A stretch of DNA of 17,709 nt from positions 1 to 17,709 of the forward strand of contig JAEOSH010000048.1 in NCBI GenBank assembly GCA_016840465.1. Direction: 5' to 3'. A program made the translations under genes and the position numbers. The stretch comes from Candidatus Baldrarchaeum yapensis (GTDB taxonomy: Archaea; Asgardarchaeota; Baldrarchaeia; Baldrarchaeales; Baldrarchaeaceae). Below the pieces are notes generated by a model. It ran no database searches, was not told the DNA's origin, and saw only the letters and a list, made by a program, of their open reading frames with translations. Positions 14,922-17,709 of the stretch are shown here, in pieces (position 1 is the stretch's first letter; every line of letters starts with the position of its first letter).

Positions 14922-15179
14922 TCATTCAAAACCTGTCGAGGAGAGTTTTCTGGACAGTTCCTTCTCCCCCTCCTCTATCAGACGCTCCTCGTCGACGGGC
15001 TTGCCGAGAGTCGATGAGCATTCCTCTATCGGATCGAATTTTCCACCAGGAATCAATATCAACCTCCCGGCGTCCAAAATGCATATTAACTCATTGTTCT
15101 CCTTTATCCCCAGCTTCCTCCGGACAACCGCTGGCAACTTCACGATCCCGTTACGGTATACCTTAATTCTGTAAATCAT
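14922..15179 (-). CDS. AbrB/MazE-type swapped-hairpin DNA-binding protein
   Basis: An 85-residue protein whose first 50 residues match the AbrB/SpoVT swapped-hairpin fold: IYRIKVYRNGIVKLPAVVRR, then KLGIKENNELICILDAGRLILIP. The C-terminal 35 residues are acidic and helical, as in antitoxins that bind a partner through a flexible tail. Such proteins act as antitoxins or small transcription regulators in archaea. The ATG at 15179 has GGTGGT five bases upstream, and an AT-rich TATA-like stretch (ATAAAAATAAA) lies about 45-55 bases upstream on this strand. It heads a possible three-gene unit with the VapB-like gene and the interrupted ORF. Confidence 0.78.
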   Translation of the reverse strand: MIYRIKVYRNGIVKLPAVVRRKLGIKENNELICILDAGRLILIPGGKFDPIEECSSTLGKPVDEERLIEEGEKELSRKLSSTGFE

Positions 15180-15233
15180 ATGACCACCAACGTCGGAGGC
15201 ACCCCTTCACTTAATGTGTTGTCATTTATTTTT

Positions 15234-15359
15234 ATGGCAATAGGTGGTTGCATTATCCTCTGTGGCACGTACGCAACAGCCGAGGAGTACTTGAAGGCGC
15301 TCACCTACCACTTCAACTTCAGGGACATAATAAGCGAAGTGATGGGGAGGGGAAGGTGA
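15234..15359 (+). pseudogene. Short ORF in frame with the PaREP1-like fragment
   Basis: An ATG at 15234 opens 41 codons (including CGTYATAEEYLKALTYHFNF) and stops at TGA 15357-15359. The next frame, at 15363, continues in the same reading frame after this TGA and one ACC codon. No binding site is seen before the ATG. It may be the 5' remnant of a longer gene whose 3' part is the PaREP1-like fragment, or a chance frame. Confidence 0.3.
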
Positions 15360-15362
15360 ACC

Positions 15363-15572
15363 GTGACGTCTCTCGAGAAAGCGATGGAGAGAATCTCGGA
15401 TGTCATCGGCGCCTGGTTCGAAGGTGGATGGGATAAGGCAAACTACCTCCACGTGTGGGGATTCCATGAGGCAAAGTTAAATGTCGAGGCCGTGAAAAGA
15501 AGATTCCCCCACCTAGAGAAAATGGTCAACGAATCCCTAAAGATAGTCCGTAGCCTCCATCACAAAGGGTAG
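15363..15572 (+). CDS. PaREP1/HEPN-like protein, probably truncated
   Basis: 69 residues with two helices and the segment AWFEGGWDKANYLHVWGFHE followed by VEAVKRRFPHLEKMV. This matches the C-terminal half of PaREP1-type proteins and lines up with the segment WNQASGMHTCFYEGW of the neighbouring gene at 15911-16228. The N-terminal helices expected in the family are missing. The GTG at 15363 has GGTGA three bases upstream, so the short form could be translated. It is best read as a partial or decayed copy. HEPN-like proteins are often toxins or RNases, but no RxxxxH motif is visible here, so activity is not claimed. Confidence 0.55.
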   Translation: MTSLEKAMERISDVIGAWFEGGWDKANYLHVWGFHEAKLNVEAVKRRFPHLEKMVNESLKIVRSLHHKG

Positions 15573-15728
15573 GACACTTACACGATAAGGGCCGTTACTG
15601 CAGTATGAAAACCATGTAAAAAGAAATTAGGAGTAAATAGAGGTCGCGGCTCCCCATTATCTTCAATTCATTCCTGCCATGTGGAAGAATACAAATATTC
15701 GACCAGATATACTCAGAATGGGGTCTGC

Positions 15729-15914
15729 ATGTCAGAGGTCATAGTTCTTCCCAAAGCGATTGTAGATAGGGTTAGAAAGGAGGCGGAGAGGCGCGGTCTC
15801 TCGCTCGGAGATTACATTATCGACCTCCTATCTCAGGGTCTGGACCCAAAAGACAGAGCCAGGGAGTACGTCATTGTTGCTGAGGAGTTATTAAACAGGC
15901 CGAAGAGGAGTTGA
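15729..15914 (+). CDS. Ribbon-helix-helix-like N-terminal part of a PaREP1 protein
   Basis: 61 residues: a strand-helix-helix unit (SEVIVLPKAIVDRVRKEAER, then LSLGDYIIDLL) typical of small DNA-binding domains, followed by LDPKDRAREYVIVAEELL, which is how the helical PaREP1 domain usually begins. It then runs into NRPKRS and stops. The expected continuation (QAEEELKKEDLRQAAEKAW) is encoded in the minus-one frame, so the gene is probably one unit broken by loss of an A in the run at 15893-15895. The alternative is two coupled genes, because the stop TGA overlaps a TTG start at 15911. I chose the ATG at 15729 because it starts exactly at the first strand. Confidence 0.6.
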   Translation: MSEVIVLPKAIVDRVRKEAERRGLSLGDYIIDLLSQGLDPKDRAREYVIVAEELLNRPKRS

Positions 15915-16228
15915 AAAAGGAAGACCTGAGGCAGGCCGCCGAGAAGGCGTGGGAAGCAGCCGCCTTGGCTGTGAAGGATTATGCGTACTGGAAGGAGGGC
16001 AAACATCTTTCGAGCCATGGCGAGTTATGGGAGTACAGTAGGGTCATTTCCGAAGACCTGGGAACTTGGGTGTTAGAGGTGTGGAATCAGGCATCGGGAA
16101 TGCATACATGCTTTTACGAGGGGTGGTGCACGAAAGAACATGTTGACGCCACCCTGAAATTCATAGAAAAACTCGTAAACGCAATTGCCGAGATGGTATT
16201 GAAGGATAAAACTCTCCGGACAAGTTAA
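15911..16228 (+). CDS. PaREP1-family (HEPN-like) C-terminal part
   Basis: 105 residues from a TTG at 15911, strongly resembling the PaREP1 family known from Pyrobaculum and relatives: DLRQAAEKAWEAAALAVKDY, HLSSHGELWEYS, then ASGMHTCFYEGWCTKEHVD. The fold is a helical bundle of HEPN type. Members are multicopy and their role is unproven, although HEPN proteins commonly act as RNase toxins. It overlaps the upstream frame by four bases. If translated alone it would be a domain without its DNA-binding partner. If joined by correction of one base, the full protein would be about 167 residues, normal for the family. Confidence 0.7.
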   Translation: MKKEDLRQAAEKAWEAAALAVKDYAYWKEGKHLSSHGELWEYSRVISEDLGTWVLEVWNQASGMHTCFYEGWCTKEHVDATLKFIEKLVNAIAEMVLKDKTLRTS

Positions 16229-16509
16229 GACATACAAAGTATGAGTGGTAGAAGTTCCATTAGGTTTGGGAATTCGGCCCGAAAGAAGGTATCTTGTCAC
16301 GTATCCGAACATTCGAGAAATATGCTTTCAACGTGAGCACTCATATTGATCCTTGAGATTGCTCTTTTTCCTACAAATCGAATCTCCTACCGATAATATA
16401 AACCCTTTACTCCTCCGCTCATGAACTCCCATAACTCCTATAACCTTCCATCTAACCGTATTTTATCACTCATTCACACATATCACGCGAACTACAACCG
16501 CGCATCTTG

Positions 16510-16923
16510 CTAGAACCCTAAATCCTCGGGCGTCTTTCTCTTAACCCACTTCACACGATCAAAATCCTTATCATAGGAGACGATGACCTTAATGTTCAGC
16601 TTTTTCATCGTGCGTACAGCTAGCGCATCATCAAAATCTAACCCCTCGTCCCTCATCACCTCAGTCGCCTCAATTTTATCGTAAATGGTTAGGTGGTAAA
16701 TCGAGAGGCCGCGATACTGCAACAAGGATGTTAAAAAGACCGCGATGTCCCTCCATGACTTCCCATAATTCTCCATGACGATGACGACATTATCTATATG
16801 AAAATCGGTGGTGTACGCATCGAGTCTTCCGGATTGAACCGCCTTGAGGAAATTTTTCGCCGGGACTCCGTGCTCCTGCGCTAATTCCACTTCAAGGAAG
16901 ATATTTGAATCGATAAATAGCAT
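16510..16923 (-). CDS. vapC: VapC-type PIN-domain ribonuclease toxin
   Basis: 137-residue PIN-domain protein. The first Asp is D5 in LFIDSNIFLEV, the second acidic position is probably D40 or D44 in TTDFHIDNVV, D97 and D99 lie in LDFDDALAV, and D120 in SYDKDFDRV. These would hold Mg or Mn for RNA cleavage. The ATG at 16923 directly follows the antitoxin stop without a spacer, so the two are translationally coupled. The LDFDDALAV and SYDKDFDRV motifs are typical of the larger archaeal VapC group. It is complete and looks functional, unlike its neighbours. Confidence 0.85.
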   Translation of the reverse strand: MLFIDSNIFLEVELAQEHGVPAKNFLKAVQSGRLDAYTTDFHIDNVVIVMENYGKSWRDIAVFLTSLLQYRGLSIYHLTIYDKIEATEVMRDEGLDFDDALAVRTMKKLNIKVIVSYDKDFDRVKWVKRKTPEDLGF

Positions 16924-17199
16924 TCAACTCACGCTCTTCTTCGCCCTTATTCTCCTAGCCTCGTGCTGAAGCTCAACCCCGCTCTTCTTTACGTGACTGA
17001 GCATCCCATAAATCGCCTCGACCGGATCCTCGATCAACCCCACCACCTTAATCGCCTCCGAAACCCTCGCAACCCATTCACTCAACGCCTTCTCCGCCGC
17101 TACGCTCAAAGACCCCTTGCCGTACCCGTAAAGTTTCATCGCAAGTTCCCTGAACTTCCTTTCAACCTCGTCCGATACGTACACCTTTATGCTTCCCAT
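16924..17199 (-). CDS. vapB: VapB-type antitoxin of the downstream PIN toxin
   Basis: 91-residue protein beginning GSIKVYVSDEVERKFRELAM, a strand plus helix of ribbon-helix-helix type. The second helix is LSVAAEKALSEWV. The C-terminal part (residues about 60-91) is charged and would contact the toxin. I chose the ATG at 17199 because GGTGAT lies three bases before it. The longer open frame up to 17280 adds non-conserved residues. It forms an operon with the VapC that follows at once. Confidence 0.75.
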   Translation of the reverse strand: MGSIKVYVSDEVERKFRELAMKLYGYGKGSLSVAAEKALSEWVARVSEAIKVVGLIEDPVEAIYGMLSHVKKSGVELQHEARRIRAKKSVS

Positions 17200-17506
17200 G
17201 GAATCACCGATTAAAAAGGACCTTAAGACCTTAATAACCATTGCCCTAAATCCCCAATGGCACCTAAACATTAAAGACACTAATTACGTCATAGGCCACC
17301 ACCACGACGACCAAAAGCATCCACCACCGCCAATCTGCAGACTCTAAAACATCAGTCCCGAATCACTAATCTGCAATACCATAGTCACACCACCAAAACC
17401 AACTCCATGAATTCAGCCGAAAAACCCACGACAAACAACTATAACGCCCGAGACTAGAGCACCGATCTTCTCGCCATTTTTAAATCATAAACCCAAAATC
17501 TTTCAA
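17200..17506. other. Intergenic region between divergent genes
   Basis: About 307 bases between the vapBC operon (minus) and the kinase gene (plus), expected to hold both promoters. Rich in C and A on the plus strand. I find no gene, RNA gene or repeat here beyond the TATA-like element at 17477-17485. Confidence 0.4.
17477..17485 (+). promoter_or_regulatory. TATA box of the kinase gene
   Basis: TTTTTAAAT is centred 26 bases before the ATG at 17507, the expected distance to the transcription start. This suggests a leaderless mRNA beginning at or next to the ATG. Confidence 0.5.
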
Positions 17507-17709
17507 ATGATACCCGACATGGACGAGAGGATCACGATGGGGAGATCTCCCATCCTAGGATATAACTTCATAAGGAAGATCTGCGAAACATCCTCCTCCG
17601 AAATATGGCTCGCAGAAAAAGATGGACGAAAAATGCACCATCAAAATCCCGAAAAACGACGTCACGCTCACAGAACCCATTAAGGAGAGATTCCTAAGGC
17701 GCGTGAAAA
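17507..17709 (+). pseudogene. Ser/Thr protein kinase N-lobe, partial and frameshifted
   Basis: From the ATG at 17507 the frame reads LGYNFIRKICETSSSEIWLA then EKDGRK, the first strands of a eukaryotic-type protein kinase, and stops at 17683. The continuation CTIKIPKNDVTLTEPIKERF, with the ATP-binding Lys of the VAIK motif, is in another frame and runs to the window end. Removing one A from the run at 17629-17633 joins the two. The glycine-rich loop is also abnormal: ICETSSSE replaces the expected IGEGSSSE, so two glycines are lost. Either the gene is decaying or this part of the sequence has errors. The gene continues beyond the window. Confidence 0.6.

Noticed and set aside
16229-16509. Pyrimidine-rich intergenic stretch examined for a CRISPR-like array or small gene
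   Set aside because: No regular repeats, and minus-strand frames such as the 34-codon one starting near 16430 lack support.

Overview
The window looks like a chromosomal piece of a thermophilic archaeon, most likely of the TACK group (Thermoproteota or Korarchaeota; the exact phylum is a guess). The evidence is an archaeal GHMP-type shikimate kinase, split transketolase subunits, a PaREP1/HEPN-like family, several VapBC and AbrB-type modules, TATA boxes about 25 bases upstream of starts, and ribosome binding sites of the form GAGGTGAT. GTG and TTG starts are frequent.

Layout. (1) 29-949, minus: a branched-chain aminotransferase (ilvE). (2) About 1041-2830: an AT-rich, gene-poor stretch holding one minus-strand gene for a coiled-coil protein with a TrmB/PLD-like C-terminal domain. 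(3) 2855-3504, plus: a VapBC pair whose toxin seems to start at a non-standard ATT codon. (4) 14307 down to 3670, minus: one compact operon of twelve genes. In transcription order these are HTH-transketolase N subunit, transketolase C subunit, DAHP synthase, aroB, aroD, aroE, archaeal aroK, aroA, aroC, chorismate mutase, a class I aminotransferase and prephenate dehydrogenase. Together they make erythrose 4-phosphate, run the whole shikimate pathway to chorismate, and continue to tyrosine. Neighbouring genes overlap or nearly touch throughout, so one transcript with translational coupling is likely. No prephenate dehydratase or trp genes are present here.

(5) 14451-17709 is an accessory region. 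It holds an AbrB-type and a VapB-like small protein, a small ORF with an in-frame TGA, two PaREP1/HEPN-like loci that are both interrupted, a second VapBC pair on the minus strand, and the start of a Ser/Thr protein kinase gene that is frameshifted at an A run.

The most unusual item is the first gene of the aromatic operon. A winged-helix DNA-binding domain and a Cys-rich linker are fused in frame to the transketolase N subunit, whose usual C-terminal tail is missing. The enzyme subunit may therefore also regulate its own operon. Three probable single-base frameshifts near short A or T runs lie between 14307 and the right end. They may be sequencing errors or real decay, and this limits how far the broken genes there can be interpreted.
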